Assembly (NCBI GenBank): GCA_020073305.1
Contig: JAIQFK010000007.1
Span: 248,001 to 312,000 of the forward strand
Origin: Terriglobia bacterium
GTDB lineage: Bacteria > Acidobacteriota > Terriglobia > Bryobacterales > Bryobacteraceae
Length of the DNA stretch: 64,000 nt
Direction of reading: 5' to 3'
A model generated the notes under the pieces. It was not told the DNA's origin and searched no databases. It saw nothing but the letters and a program-made list of their open reading frames with translations. Shown here in pieces: positions 38,664 through 46,103 of this stretch; position 1 is the first letter of the stretch, and every line of letters begins with the position of its first letter. The position numbers and the translations under genes are program-made.

Positions 38664-39167
38664 CTACTGCGGATTGACGGAGCGGTAGGCTTTTACGAAC
38701 TGTTCCACCAGCTCATCCACGGCACGGGAGACGTCCCGATCCAGATCGCGCGTGGATACGGAGAGCGTCTTTTCCACCCCCCAGGTCTCGACAACGGTCT
38801 TGGTGGCCATGTCGCGGGTCAGCACGGCCACCTGGTACGCGCCCAGGCTGATGGACAGTGAGAACCCGCCTTTCTTCGTGAAGAGAGTTTTCCTCCCGCC
38901 TTGCGCGAAGGACACGCTGAGCCCCATGAATTCGTTCACGTCGTTGTCGACTTTGATGCCGGCATCGCGTAACCTCTGCTCGATGGTGATGCGCAAGTGA
39001 TTGGCGTCGAGTCCTTCGCGCTCCAGATCGGAACCCAGCGGATCCACCACCACTTTGACGGCTTTGAGCCCGCGCAGAGTGGCGCGGTCCATCGACGTAT
39101 CGCTCGCGAGGCACACTTGGGCGATCACCATCAGGACGGCAAAGCAAGCCATTCTACCAGGAACCAT
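38664..39167 (-). CDS. Small exported hypothetical protein
   Basis: A 167-residue protein with a signal peptide (MACFAVLMVIAQVCLAS within the first 22 residues). The mature part is mixed alpha/beta (GLKAVKVVVDPLGSDLEREG, ITIEQRLRDAGIKVD) and resembles small periplasmic proteins in which an N-terminal strand is followed by an LRDAGI helix; no enzyme motif is seen. AGGGAG precedes the start codon at 39167. Last gene of the seven-gene minus-strand cluster, 10 bases after the ASPIC/UnbV gene. Confidence 0.72.
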   Translation of the reverse strand: MVPGRMACFAVLMVIAQVCLASDTSMDRATLRGLKAVKVVVDPLGSDLEREGLDANHLRITIEQRLRDAGIKVDNDVNEFMGLSVSFAQGGRKTLFTKKGGFSLSISLGAYQVAVLTRDMATKTVVETWGVEKTLSVSTRDLDRDVSRAVDELVEQFVKAYRSVNPQ

Positions 39168-39177
39168 AGCTCTCCCT

Positions 39178-40812
39178 CTACCGGCGCGGCTCGCGGATCG
39201 TCACGACCCGATTCACTTCCAGGTTGCGTTCCACCTGGTGTACTCCGCCCGGCCAGTCAATTTCAACCCGATCGATCTTCGACGCCGTACCCAGCCCGAA
39301 GTGCAGCCGGAGGTCGTTCTGCGAAAGATAGCTGCCGCCGCTGCGCACTTCATCGATCTGCGTGTGCGCGCCGGCCGTTAACCGGACTCGGGCGCCGATC
39401 GCGCTGCGGTTCGATATTGTACCTTGAAGTGCCAGGATTACCCAATTCCCGGCGGATTTTTTCGCGCATTTGAGCAGCGAGGGCGTTTCGTTCTGATTAT
39501 TGATCAGGACCTCGACCGAGCCGTCGTTATCATAGTCACCGAAAGCGACGCCGCGCGCGGCATGGCGTTCCAGGATTCCCGGTCCCGCGCGTTCCGAGAT
39601 GTCAGTGAACGTACCATTGCCGTTGTTGCGGTAAAGAATCGCACGGTCCTTATAGTGGATGTCGATCTTGAGCCGGTCCACTTCCGGGAAGACATGGCCG
39701 TTGGCCAGCAGCAGATCTTTCCAGCCGTCGTTATCAAAATCGAGAAACCCGCAGCCCCATCCGACGAAGCGCGTGTTGTGCGTCAGGCCCGCGGCAAGAG
39801 TGACGTCATCGAACTCGGCGCTGCCGCGGTTGCGGTAGAGCGTTTCGCGCTCATCGGAGAAGTTGGAGCGGAAGATATCGGGCTTGCCGTCACCATCGTA
39901 GTCGGCCGACGCGGCTCCCATACCCGACATGGCTTTGCCGTTTTCATCAAAAGCCGCGCCGCGCAGCAGAGCTTCTTCGCTGAACGTGCCATCCCCGCGG
40001 TTGATATATAGCAGCGATGGCGTCTGGTCGCAGGCTACGAAGATGTCGGTGCGGCCGTCCTGATTGAAGTCGCCGGTGAGCACGCTCAGACAGTAGCTCT
40101 GCTCGGGCTTGGAGATCCCGGAGGCATCCGACACGTCGGTGAAGGTCCCATCGCCATTGTTGTGAAAGAGGACGTTGCGGTCGAAGGGCAGGCCGCGGGG
40201 GCCGCAACTGACGGCCAGATCGCGATACCAGCAGTAAGGATTCTCGCCGGGCTTGGGCGTGGTGGCGAAATCAAACTTCACGTAATTGGCCACGAAGAGA
40301 TCGAGTTTGCCGTCGTTATCGTAATCGAGGAAGGCGCAGCCGGTGTTGTAGCGGACGCGGCTCTGATCGAGGTGCGCCTGGCGGGTGACGTTTTCGAACC
40401 GCCGCCCCTCCACGTTGCGGTAGAGGGTAATGCCGCCCCAGGAAGTGACCACCAGATCGGTGAAGCCGTCGTTGTCGAAGTCGCCAGCGCACACGCCCTG
40501 GCTCCAGGCGTCGCTGGTGAGCCCGGCTTCGCGGGTGACGTCGGTGAAATGGCCGCTGCCATCGTTGCGATAGAGGCGATTCGTGCCGCCCTTTCCCGAG
40601 AGCACGAAGAGGTCGAGCAGGCCGTCATGGTTGTAGTCGATGAACGCCGCTCCGCTGCCGGTGGTCTCGATAATGTACTTTTTCGACGCGGTTCCGCCGT
40701 TCGGGAACACATCCGTCAAGCCGGCCTGGGCGGCAATATTGCGGAAATCCGGCAATTGGGGAGCGTTCGCGGCCGCGGAAAACGCCGCCAAAAGAAGAGC
40801 GAGTCGGGTCAC
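39178..40812 (-). CDS. CRTAC1 / ASPIC-UnbV FG-GAP repeat protein
   Basis: A 544-residue exported protein. A signal peptide (TRLALLLAAFSAAANA) starts from a GTG at 40812. The body is a seven-bladed FG-GAP/VCBS propeller, each blade with a calcium-loop motif (DYNHDGLLDLF, DFDNDGFTDLV, DYDNDGKLDLF, DFNQDGRTDIF, DYDGDGKPDIF, DFDNDGWKDLL, DYDNDGSVEVL). The C-terminal ASPIC/UnbV domain follows (IGARVRLTAGAHTQIDEVRS, LHFGLGTASKIDRVEIDWPG). Such proteins are common in Acidobacteria and Planctomycetes and often lie beside TPR proteins. Function unknown. The start overlaps the TPR stop by 4 bases (GTGA). Confidence 0.92.
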   Translation of the reverse strand: MTRLALLLAAFSAAANAPQLPDFRNIAAQAGLTDVFPNGGTASKKYIIETTGSGAAFIDYNHDGLLDLFVLSGKGGTNRLYRNDGSGHFTDVTREAGLTSDAWSQGVCAGDFDNDGFTDLVVTSWGGITLYRNVEGRRFENVTRQAHLDQSRVRYNTGCAFLDYDNDGKLDLFVANYVKFDFATTPKPGENPYCWYRDLAVSCGPRGLPFDRNVLFHNNGDGTFTDVSDASGISKPEQSYCLSVLTGDFNQDGRTDIFVACDQTPSLLYINRGDGTFSEEALLRGAAFDENGKAMSGMGAASADYDGDGKPDIFRSNFSDERETLYRNRGSAEFDDVTLAAGLTHNTRFVGWGCGFLDFDNDGWKDLLLANGHVFPEVDRLKIDIHYKDRAILYRNNGNGTFTDISERAGPGILERHAARGVAFGDYDNDGSVEVLINNQNETPSLLKCAKKSAGNWVILALQGTISNRSAIGARVRLTAGAHTQIDEVRSGGSYLSQNDLRLHFGLGTASKIDRVEIDWPGGVHQVERNLEVNRVVTIREPRR

Positions 40813-41927
40813 TGGTTGGGCGCTTTTTCACCCAGCTTCTTCAGAAACTCGGTGAACTCGCCGGCGGGCGGGCGCTTCAGTTTGTCGACTTCCGCCTTCT
40901 CGCGCTGCGCGTCCGCGGTGCGGCCTGCGTTGCGATAAGCCAGCATCAAGTTGTAATGCGCTGACTCGTTGGCCGGTTCGAGGCGCACGGCGCGTTCGAG
41001 CAACGGAATGGCTTCGTCGTAGCGTTTGGTATCCGCGCGGATTTTGGCGACAGCGAGCAGGGCTTCGGTGAAATCGGGCGCTTGCGCGAGCGCATGCTCG
41101 AAGCGCGGCGCTGCCTCGTGCGGCTTGTTCTCCGACAACAGGATCTGGCCGACTTCGTATTCGGCGACGGCGTCACTCGGGTTCAGCTTCAACTCGGCTT
41201 CGAATTCTTTACCGGCCGCCGCCAGGGCTTCTGGCGAATGCGACTGCAGCAGCAGCGCGCGCCCCAGGCGGAAATGAAGATTGATAGCCGCGGGATTCTT
41301 CTCGATGGCTTTCCGGTACTCCGCGACCGCGTCGGTGTAGCGCCCCTGGATTTCGAAAATCTCGGCGGACACCTGGTTGACGCGATAAGACGCAGGTGTC
41401 TTCTGGAACATCTGGAAGACCACGTCGTTCCACGCCTTCATGTGCAGCCGCGCGGCCTCGTAGAGGACGTCGGCATCGGCGGGAAACTCGCGTTGGAGCG
41501 CGAGAGCCACGGGCACCGCGGCTTCCAGGCGATTGTGCGCGAGATGGCATCCGACGAGCGCGAGGCCGGCCATGCGGCGGAGGTCGGCATCCTGCTGGTT
41601 GGTGAAGGCGTCGTAGAGATCGTTGGATGCGGTATCGCAGCCGCCAGTGGCCGCGCGGGAGAGTGCGAGAAACGTGCGCGCGTGGGCATCGCCGGGCTTG
41701 CGTTTCAGCACCTGTTCCAGCGTGATTTTCGCGGCGTCGTACTTGCCTTGATGAAATTCCTGGATGCCTTTGGCGATGGGGTCCTGAGCGAGGAGACCGT
41801 GGGCAAACAAAAAGAATATGGCCGCTTTTGCGTGAACCCGCGAACTTTGGCTGCACCTCGGCCAAAAAGCCGCAGGTCTCCGGCAAAAAACGCCGTAGGC
41901 CTGCGCTACAAAAGCAATCGTTCGCAT
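40809..41927 (-). CDS. TPR-repeat protein with repeat-derived N-terminus
   Basis: A 372-residue protein (from ATG 41927) with at least seven TPR units, for example AKGIQEFHQGKYDAAKITLE, AVAEYRKAIEKNPAAINLHF, AAPRFEHALAQAPDFTEALL and AIPLLERAVRLEPANESAHY. The start is problematic. A natural signal peptide (KAAIFFLFAHGLLAQ) begins about 33 residues after the only usable ATG, with no ATG or GTG right before it. The intervening residues (FVAQAYGVFCRRPAAFWPRC) are encoded by the left arm of a palindromic repeat (41859-41912), which seems to have replaced the original start. The protein may be expressed with an extended leader, from TTG 41810, or poorly. Overlaps the ASPIC/UnbV gene by 4 bases. Confidence 0.8.
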   Translation of the reverse strand: MRTIAFVAQAYGVFCRRPAAFWPRCSQSSRVHAKAAIFFLFAHGLLAQDPIAKGIQEFHQGKYDAAKITLEQVLKRKPGDAHARTFLALSRAATGGCDTASNDLYDAFTNQQDADLRRMAGLALVGCHLAHNRLEAAVPVALALQREFPADADVLYEAARLHMKAWNDVVFQMFQKTPASYRVNQVSAEIFEIQGRYTDAVAEYRKAIEKNPAAINLHFRLGRALLLQSHSPEALAAAGKEFEAELKLNPSDAVAEYEVGQILLSENKPHEAAPRFEHALAQAPDFTEALLAVAKIRADTKRYDEAIPLLERAVRLEPANESAHYNLMLAYRNAGRTADAQREKAEVDKLKRPPAGEFTEFLKKLGEKAPNQ

Positions 41928-42025
41928 GGGTCCATGGAGAGCAGATTTAGACGCGGTAGCGCACGGAGTGAACTTGTAGCGCAGGCCCACGCCTGACGTT
42001 GGCGGGGACCTGCGGCTTTTTGCCG
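41859..42025. repeat. TGTAGCGC inverted-repeat pair at the TPR gene start
   Basis: Left arm 41859-41912 (ending GGCCTGCGCTACAA) and right arm 41974-42025 (starting TTGTAGCGCAGGCC) are inverted copies of one 52-54-base sequence, differing by a few substitutions and small indels, around a 61-base centre. The single-arm copy at 6773-6824 is related. The pair looks like a REP/BIME-like or miniature mobile unit. Confidence 0.8.
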
Positions 42026-42078
42026 CGATCGAAGAAAAAGCATCCGCAATCGTTCGTGTAGGTCGGCGGAAGACGGAT

Positions 42079-42318
42079 CTAGTGGCCGGCATCGTCCAAA
42101 GCCAGGTCGAGGTTGCTGAAGCGGTGGCGCATCTTGCCCTCGAACAGCCGGAAGCTGACGAGCGGCGGAGCGCCCGGCGCCATCTTGGGCGGAGGCGCAA
42201 GCCGTTCCGATGCGGGCATGGCGATCTCGACCACGCGGCCGGATTCGGCCACGAGTTTGGTCAGCCGTTCCACCTCGCCCGTCGAGAGGAGCGCCAGGAA
42301 TAACAGAGAAGCCGTCAT
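42079..42318 (-). CDS. Small exported or membrane-anchored protein, 79 aa
   Basis: A 79-residue protein starting in a 4-base overlap (ATGA, 42315-42318) with the HEXXH protein gene, which strongly supports its being translated. The N-terminus (MTASLLFLALLSTGEVERL) is a short hydrophobic leader; the rest is Pro/Ala-rich then basic (PPPKMAPGAPPLVSFRLFEG, KMRHRFSNLDLALDDAGH). No known family. It lies between the HEXXH protein and the TPR protein in the coupled cluster. Confidence 0.68.
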   Translation of the reverse strand: MTASLLFLALLSTGEVERLTKLVAESGRVVEIAMPASERLAPPPKMAPGAPPLVSFRLFEGKMRHRFSNLDLALDDAGH

Positions 42319-43574
42319 AAGCTCAGCCAGTCCTTCATGGTACCGAACACTTGCGCCAGATTGATCGGCTGCCTCGCAGTCAGCAACGGAAAATCAGGCG
42401 GCGCGATGGCCAGCAACTCGTCCATACCCTCACCCACGAACAAGTACGCGGTGTTGTGGCGGTACTCGGGGTACTTCTCGAATTCCTGCCAGATGTATTG
42501 ATAGAAGATCTCGAGATCCACGTACGTTCCGAGCGTGTCCATCTGGGTCGGAATGGGATTCGACTTGTCCTGATCGGCGTAGATCAGCAGGCTGGTGAAC
42601 GGTTTGATCTTATTTCGGATGCCGAACGAGGCCACCGTCACAGAAGGCCGGGCGCGCCGCACGGCTTGCATCGTGCTCCATTCCACGAACGTGTTGTTGA
42701 TCAGCAGCGTTCCATTGCCGCTGAGCAAAGTCGCGCGGGTGAATTCGGCAAGAACCGGATCGCGGCCCACGTCGCCTTCCGAAGCCAGGATTTTCAGCTC
42801 TTTCAGCTTGGCTACCAGTTGGCGCGGGCCACGGACGTCCTCGGTCTTAAGGATGTGCGTGACCTCATGGGTCAGGCGGGCGCGGTAGTCGAGCAGCCGG
42901 TCGTAACTCAGCGTCACCAGAGCGCCGGGACCGTCGAGATCGCTCAAGCCACTGCCGGCTTCGATCGACCAGGCGGCGTACGGCTCTTTGGCGAGCGCGT
43001 ATCCGGCAGTGATGGTCTGCGCTCGATCCTTACGCCGCGCGCCCGTCAACAGGAGCGGCAGGTAGTCGGCAACATCCTCCGGCGGCTCGAGGGGAATGCG
43101 TTTGCCGTGCTTGATGCGAAGCCACATGCGGTCGGGCGAGACCGGGAGCTCGGCCGGCGCGATCACCACCACCAGACGTGCGTGGCCTTTGCGCGACATT
43201 TCCTGGTCGAGCAGCGGATCGAGCCGTGCGAAAATGTCCGAGACGGTTTTGCGCCACTCGGGATAATGCGCCGAGCGGTTCAGAAAATCCACTTGATCGA
43301 GCGTGAAATGCCGCCGCGGCCAGTTCTTCTCATTCACGCCCATGACTTGCTCGATGCGGCGCAAGGGTTCGAACAGCTTCTCGACCACCGCCGCGTCAGA
43401 CCGGTCGATGAGCGAGAACAGCCGCTCGTGGTAACTGCGCTCGGCGGGGAAGAGCGTGTCCCACTCCTGGATCTGCTCGAAGAAAAATGTGGAGAACGTG
43501 GGAGGCAGGCGGTCGAACAAGCCCTTGTCAATGAGCGCCTGCAAGGAGGGAGACAGTTGGGAGCTGGCGGCCAT
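42315..43574 (-). CDS. Uncharacterised protein with HEXXH motif
   Basis: A 419-residue protein I do not recognise at family level. It has no signal peptide or membrane helix. Residues 236-240 are HEVTH in the context RARLTHEVTHILK, which fits a zincin active-site helix with a possible third ligand downstream (Glu or His not assigned). The fold would be mixed alpha/beta, with PAELPVSPDRMWLRIKHGKR before the motif and YQYIWQEFEKYPEYRHNTAY after it. The gene is coupled on both sides: its start shares a base with the stop of the phosphatase-fold gene (TGATG) and its stop overlaps the 79-aa gene. A cytoplasmic or leaderless metallopeptidase-like role is inferred from the motif alone. Confidence 0.75.
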   Translation of the reverse strand: MAASSQLSPSLQALIDKGLFDRLPPTFSTFFFEQIQEWDTLFPAERSYHERLFSLIDRSDAAVVEKLFEPLRRIEQVMGVNEKNWPRRHFTLDQVDFLNRSAHYPEWRKTVSDIFARLDPLLDQEMSRKGHARLVVVIAPAELPVSPDRMWLRIKHGKRIPLEPPEDVADYLPLLLTGARRKDRAQTITAGYALAKEPYAAWSIEAGSGLSDLDGPGALVTLSYDRLLDYRARLTHEVTHILKTEDVRGPRQLVAKLKELKILASEGDVGRDPVLAEFTRATLLSGNGTLLINNTFVEWSTMQAVRRARPSVTVASFGIRNKIKPFTSLLIYADQDKSNPIPTQMDTLGTYVDLEIFYQYIWQEFEKYPEYRHNTAYLFVGEGMDELLAIAPPDFPLLTARQPINLAQVFGTMKDWLSL

Positions 43575-44731
43575 CAGCTCAGAATCTCTTGCATCGGCCG
43601 GCCCGTGATCTCACGCGCCTTGAAGCCGAGCAGGCCGGCCGCAGTGGCCGCCACATCGATATGGAAGACCGGCCGCTCCACCTCGCCCGGCGCAACGCCC
43701 GCGCCCATGGCCAGCAGCCACATATTCCGGCAGGAAGGATCGCCGCTGCGATGATTGAGAAAACCGTTGGCGGCGTTGATATCGCCATCGCGACCCAACT
43801 CGGGAAGGATCAGCAGCGTGGTCCGGTCCTTGTAATTCGGATTGGATTGAATCTCGTCCCACAGCATGCCGGTGAGCCGGTCGGTTTTGGTGATCGCCTG
43901 GAGATAGAGCGAGTACGAGCCCCAGTGCGCCACATCCATGTCCCAGAAATTCACCAGCATCAGGCGCGGCGCAAACTCGCGCATGACTTCTCGGGCGATG
44001 AAGAACGTCAGCTCGTCGCCCGATGACGGCGCTTCCGGACCGTTGATGTATTCAACCAGCGCGTGCGTGAGCGTGTCACGCACCGTCCGGTCGAGCTGGC
44101 CGCCCGCTTTGAAAATGGTCCAACCCACGCCTTCGTAGCCCTCGCTGAGGATGGTCTCTAGATGCCGCAGCACGTTTTCGCGATTGGCCACGCCGGCGTC
44201 GGAGTTCTTCTTGACCACACCCTCCACGGCTTCGAGCAGGAGCTGTTTCGGCAGCACGACGTTGGCGCCGTAGGGCTGGCCCAGGCTGCGATCGGCGCCT
44301 GAGCCGATCAGCGAGAAGCTCTTGTTGGTGGCGACGGCCCACGCATCCATGGGGCCCGCGCCTGTCTGTTTGCGATAGTACTCGAAGATGGTGGGCGTGG
44401 CCGGCGGCTGGAATCCAAAATCATCCACGCGCTGCCAGTTGCCGGTGAGAATACTGCCGGTTGAATTGTAGTGCGAGAGCACGCCCGCGTTGGTGCAGCT
44501 CTTGAAAAACGCGCCGTTGGGCTTCATCTCTACCAGGCGGGGTATGTTGCGCAATCCGTCGGGCGCGAAGGTTTCTGCATAGCGGACGCCGCCGCCGAAG
44601 GTCACAATGATGACTCGTCGCGAGGCCTGCGGCTGCCGTGTGGCGCCTGCCCACAGCCGGGTGGGAAGAATGCGGTGAGCAATCGACAGTCCGGCGAGTT
44701 GGAGGAAGCGGCGCTTGGTCAACGCGAGCAT
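43574..44731 (-). CDS. Tat-exported alkaline-phosphatase-fold (DUF1501/sulfatase-like) protein
   Basis: A 385-residue protein with a Tat-like leader (TKRRFLQLAGLSIAHRILPT). The core begins VIIVTFGGGVRYAET, with the first metal/nucleophile strand, and ends with LLILPELGRDGDIN...NHRSGD and PVFHIDVAATAAGLLG, the later metal sites of the alkaline phosphatase superfamily. In between, VNFWDMDVAHWGSYSLYLQA supplies another D/H pair. It could be a phosphatase, sulfatase or phosphonate hydrolase, or a DUF1501-like relative; the substrate is unknown. Start and stop overlap its neighbours by 1 base (TGATG) on both sides. Confidence 0.82.
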   Translation of the reverse strand: MLALTKRRFLQLAGLSIAHRILPTRLWAGATRQPQASRRVIIVTFGGGVRYAETFAPDGLRNIPRLVEMKPNGAFFKSCTNAGVLSHYNSTGSILTGNWQRVDDFGFQPPATPTIFEYYRKQTGAGPMDAWAVATNKSFSLIGSGADRSLGQPYGANVVLPKQLLLEAVEGVVKKNSDAGVANRENVLRHLETILSEGYEGVGWTIFKAGGQLDRTVRDTLTHALVEYINGPEAPSSGDELTFFIAREVMREFAPRLMLVNFWDMDVAHWGSYSLYLQAITKTDRLTGMLWDEIQSNPNYKDRTTLLILPELGRDGDINAANGFLNHRSGDPSCRNMWLLAMGAGVAPGEVERPVFHIDVAATAAGLLGFKAREITGRPMQEILS

Positions 44732-45411
44732 CAGTACTCCGTGATCTCGCCGCCCGCAATCTTTTTTCGGACCTTGCTTCCCAAGTCAAGAGGATGATCG
44801 TAGCCCGCCTGAATTTCGCCACCAGGCGAGTAATAAGGGCCGATGTCGCACGCCATGCTGCCCTTGCCTTGGGCCACGAATTGAATGGACGTGATCAGCT
44901 TGGCGGATTTGTAGCCGTAGCGCGAAGGGTCGATCAGGCGCAGCGGCGCGCCGTGTTTGTCCTCGAGCGGCTTGCCCGCCATGTCGAGCGCCAGCAGCAC
45001 GCGCGCGGAAAGCAGATCCTTGATGGTGAAGTACTCGTACCATTTGTCGGCGCAGTCGATGCGCACGGCTTTGGCCGTCGCTTTAGGCTTGACGATTTCC
45101 ACGAGTTCATGGAACCGGAAGCCGCCCCAACTGGTGCGAGCGGACCAGCATTGCACGCACTTCATCCGCGAACTCTGAGCCTCGTGCGGCAGCTTGCGCA
45201 GATCGGCCACTGACAGCGCGGCTGGTTTTTCGACCAGCCCCCCGATGTTCAGCCGCCAGGTCTTCTGGTCGATGGGCGGCACCGGGTTGTACCACATGAG
45301 CCGGAAGCCGTTCTCGTCCGGCTGGTCGCTGGGAAGCAGGACCTTGGTTTCCGCGGCGCGAACGGCGGCTTGACCGGCGGCCGCTGCGAGTAGGAATCGG
45401 CGGCGGTTCAT
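44731..45411 (-). CDS. Tat-exported molybdopterin oxidoreductase, sulfite-oxidase/MsrP-like
   Basis: A 226-residue periplasmic molybdoenzyme of the sulfite oxidase fold. The ATG at 45411 gives a Tat leader (MNRRRFLLAAAAGQAAVRAA). The molybdenum ligand is probably Cys85 in RMKCVQCWSARTSWGGF, equivalent to the single Cys of YedY/MsrP; LRLIDPSRYGYKSAKLITSI resembles the cofactor-binding block. It lacks heme and the dimerisation domain, so it should need an electron partner; no MsrQ-like membrane cytochrome lies in the window. First gene of the minus-strand cluster; the stop overlaps the next start (TGATG). Possible roles are reduction of sulfoxides or oxidation of sulfur compounds. Confidence 0.87.
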   Translation of the reverse strand: MNRRRFLLAAAAGQAAVRAAETKVLLPSDQPDENGFRLMWYNPVPPIDQKTWRLNIGGLVEKPAALSVADLRKLPHEAQSSRMKCVQCWSARTSWGGFRFHELVEIVKPKATAKAVRIDCADKWYEYFTIKDLLSARVLLALDMAGKPLEDKHGAPLRLIDPSRYGYKSAKLITSIQFVAQGKGSMACDIGPYYSPGGEIQAGYDHPLDLGSKVRKKIAGGEITEY

Positions 45412-45489
45412 GGGAAACCTGAGTGGCACTGGCTATTTTACACCGGCGGGGGAAAGGACCCGCGCCGCCGCGTTACAATAAGGATTCGT

Positions 45490-45909
45490 ATGGCTACAAA
45501 AGAGAAACCGGCCAAAGAGCCGATGCCGCCGCTGAACGTGTGGCTGGCGCCCGTCGCGGTGGGCTGGCTGATTCCCGGTGGCGGGCACTATCTGTTGAAG
45601 CGCACGGGACGCGCCGTGCTGCTGACGGTGTCGGTCACGTGCATGTTCGTGCTCGGGCTGCTGATGCGCGGCGCGATGTTCAAACCGCAGTCCGGCGATA
45701 TTTTGACCATCCTCATCAACTGGGGCGGCTTCCTGGGCGACATCGCATCCGGCATCCTGTACCTGCTCACGTCGTGGCTCGGATACGCGCAAGCCGACGT
45801 GCCCGGAGCGGTCCACGATTACGGGACCAAGTTCCTGGTGACTGCCGGGCTGCTCAACGTGCTGGCCATGGTGGACGCCTACGAAATCGCGGGCGGGAGA
45901 AAGAGCTGA
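45490..45909 (+). CDS. Small multipass membrane protein (DUF6677-like)
   Basis: A 139-residue inner-membrane protein with three or four helices (APVAVGWLIPGGGHYLLKRT, AVLLTVSVTCMFVLGLLMRG, and a C-terminal TKFLVTAGLLNVLAMVDAYE). The pattern GWLIPGGGHYLLKRTGRA and the ending LLNVLAMVDAYEIAGGRK fit a family I recall as DUF6677, seen widely in Acidobacteria; the function is unknown. It starts 78 bases from the divergent molybdoenzyme gene. Its stop shares a base with the next start (TGATG). Confidence 0.8.
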   Translation: MATKEKPAKEPMPPLNVWLAPVAVGWLIPGGGHYLLKRTGRAVLLTVSVTCMFVLGLLMRGAMFKPQSGDILTILINWGGFLGDIASGILYLLTSWLGYAQADVPGAVHDYGTKFLVTAGLLNVLAMVDAYEIAGGRKS

Positions 45910-46094
45910 TGCCCAAGATGAACCTCTCGCACTTCGAAGCGTCCTTCCTGTTCGCGCTGTTCACGTCGGTGGTGCTGGGCGTGGTGACCAAGCGCACCGA
46001 TCGCGAGCGGCTGCGGTACGGCCTCTACGTTTTCGGCTGTTTTTTCGCCGCTTTGGTCGGGATCGGCTGGCTGATGTATTTCGGCCACGGATAA
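45909..46094 (+). CDS. 61-aa two-helix membrane protein
   Basis: A 61-residue protein with two membrane helices (EASFLFALFTSVVLGVVTKR and YGLYVFGCFFAALVGIGWLM). It starts in a TGATG overlap with the preceding gene, which makes it a credible, coupled small protein even though it is easily missed inside a longer out-of-context frame. The pair of small membrane proteins is probably a complex of unknown role. Confidence 0.75.
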   Translation: MPKMNLSHFEASFLFALFTSVVLGVVTKRTDRERLRYGLYVFGCFFAALVGIGWLMYFGHG

Positions 46095-46103
46095 GCCGCA
46101 ATT

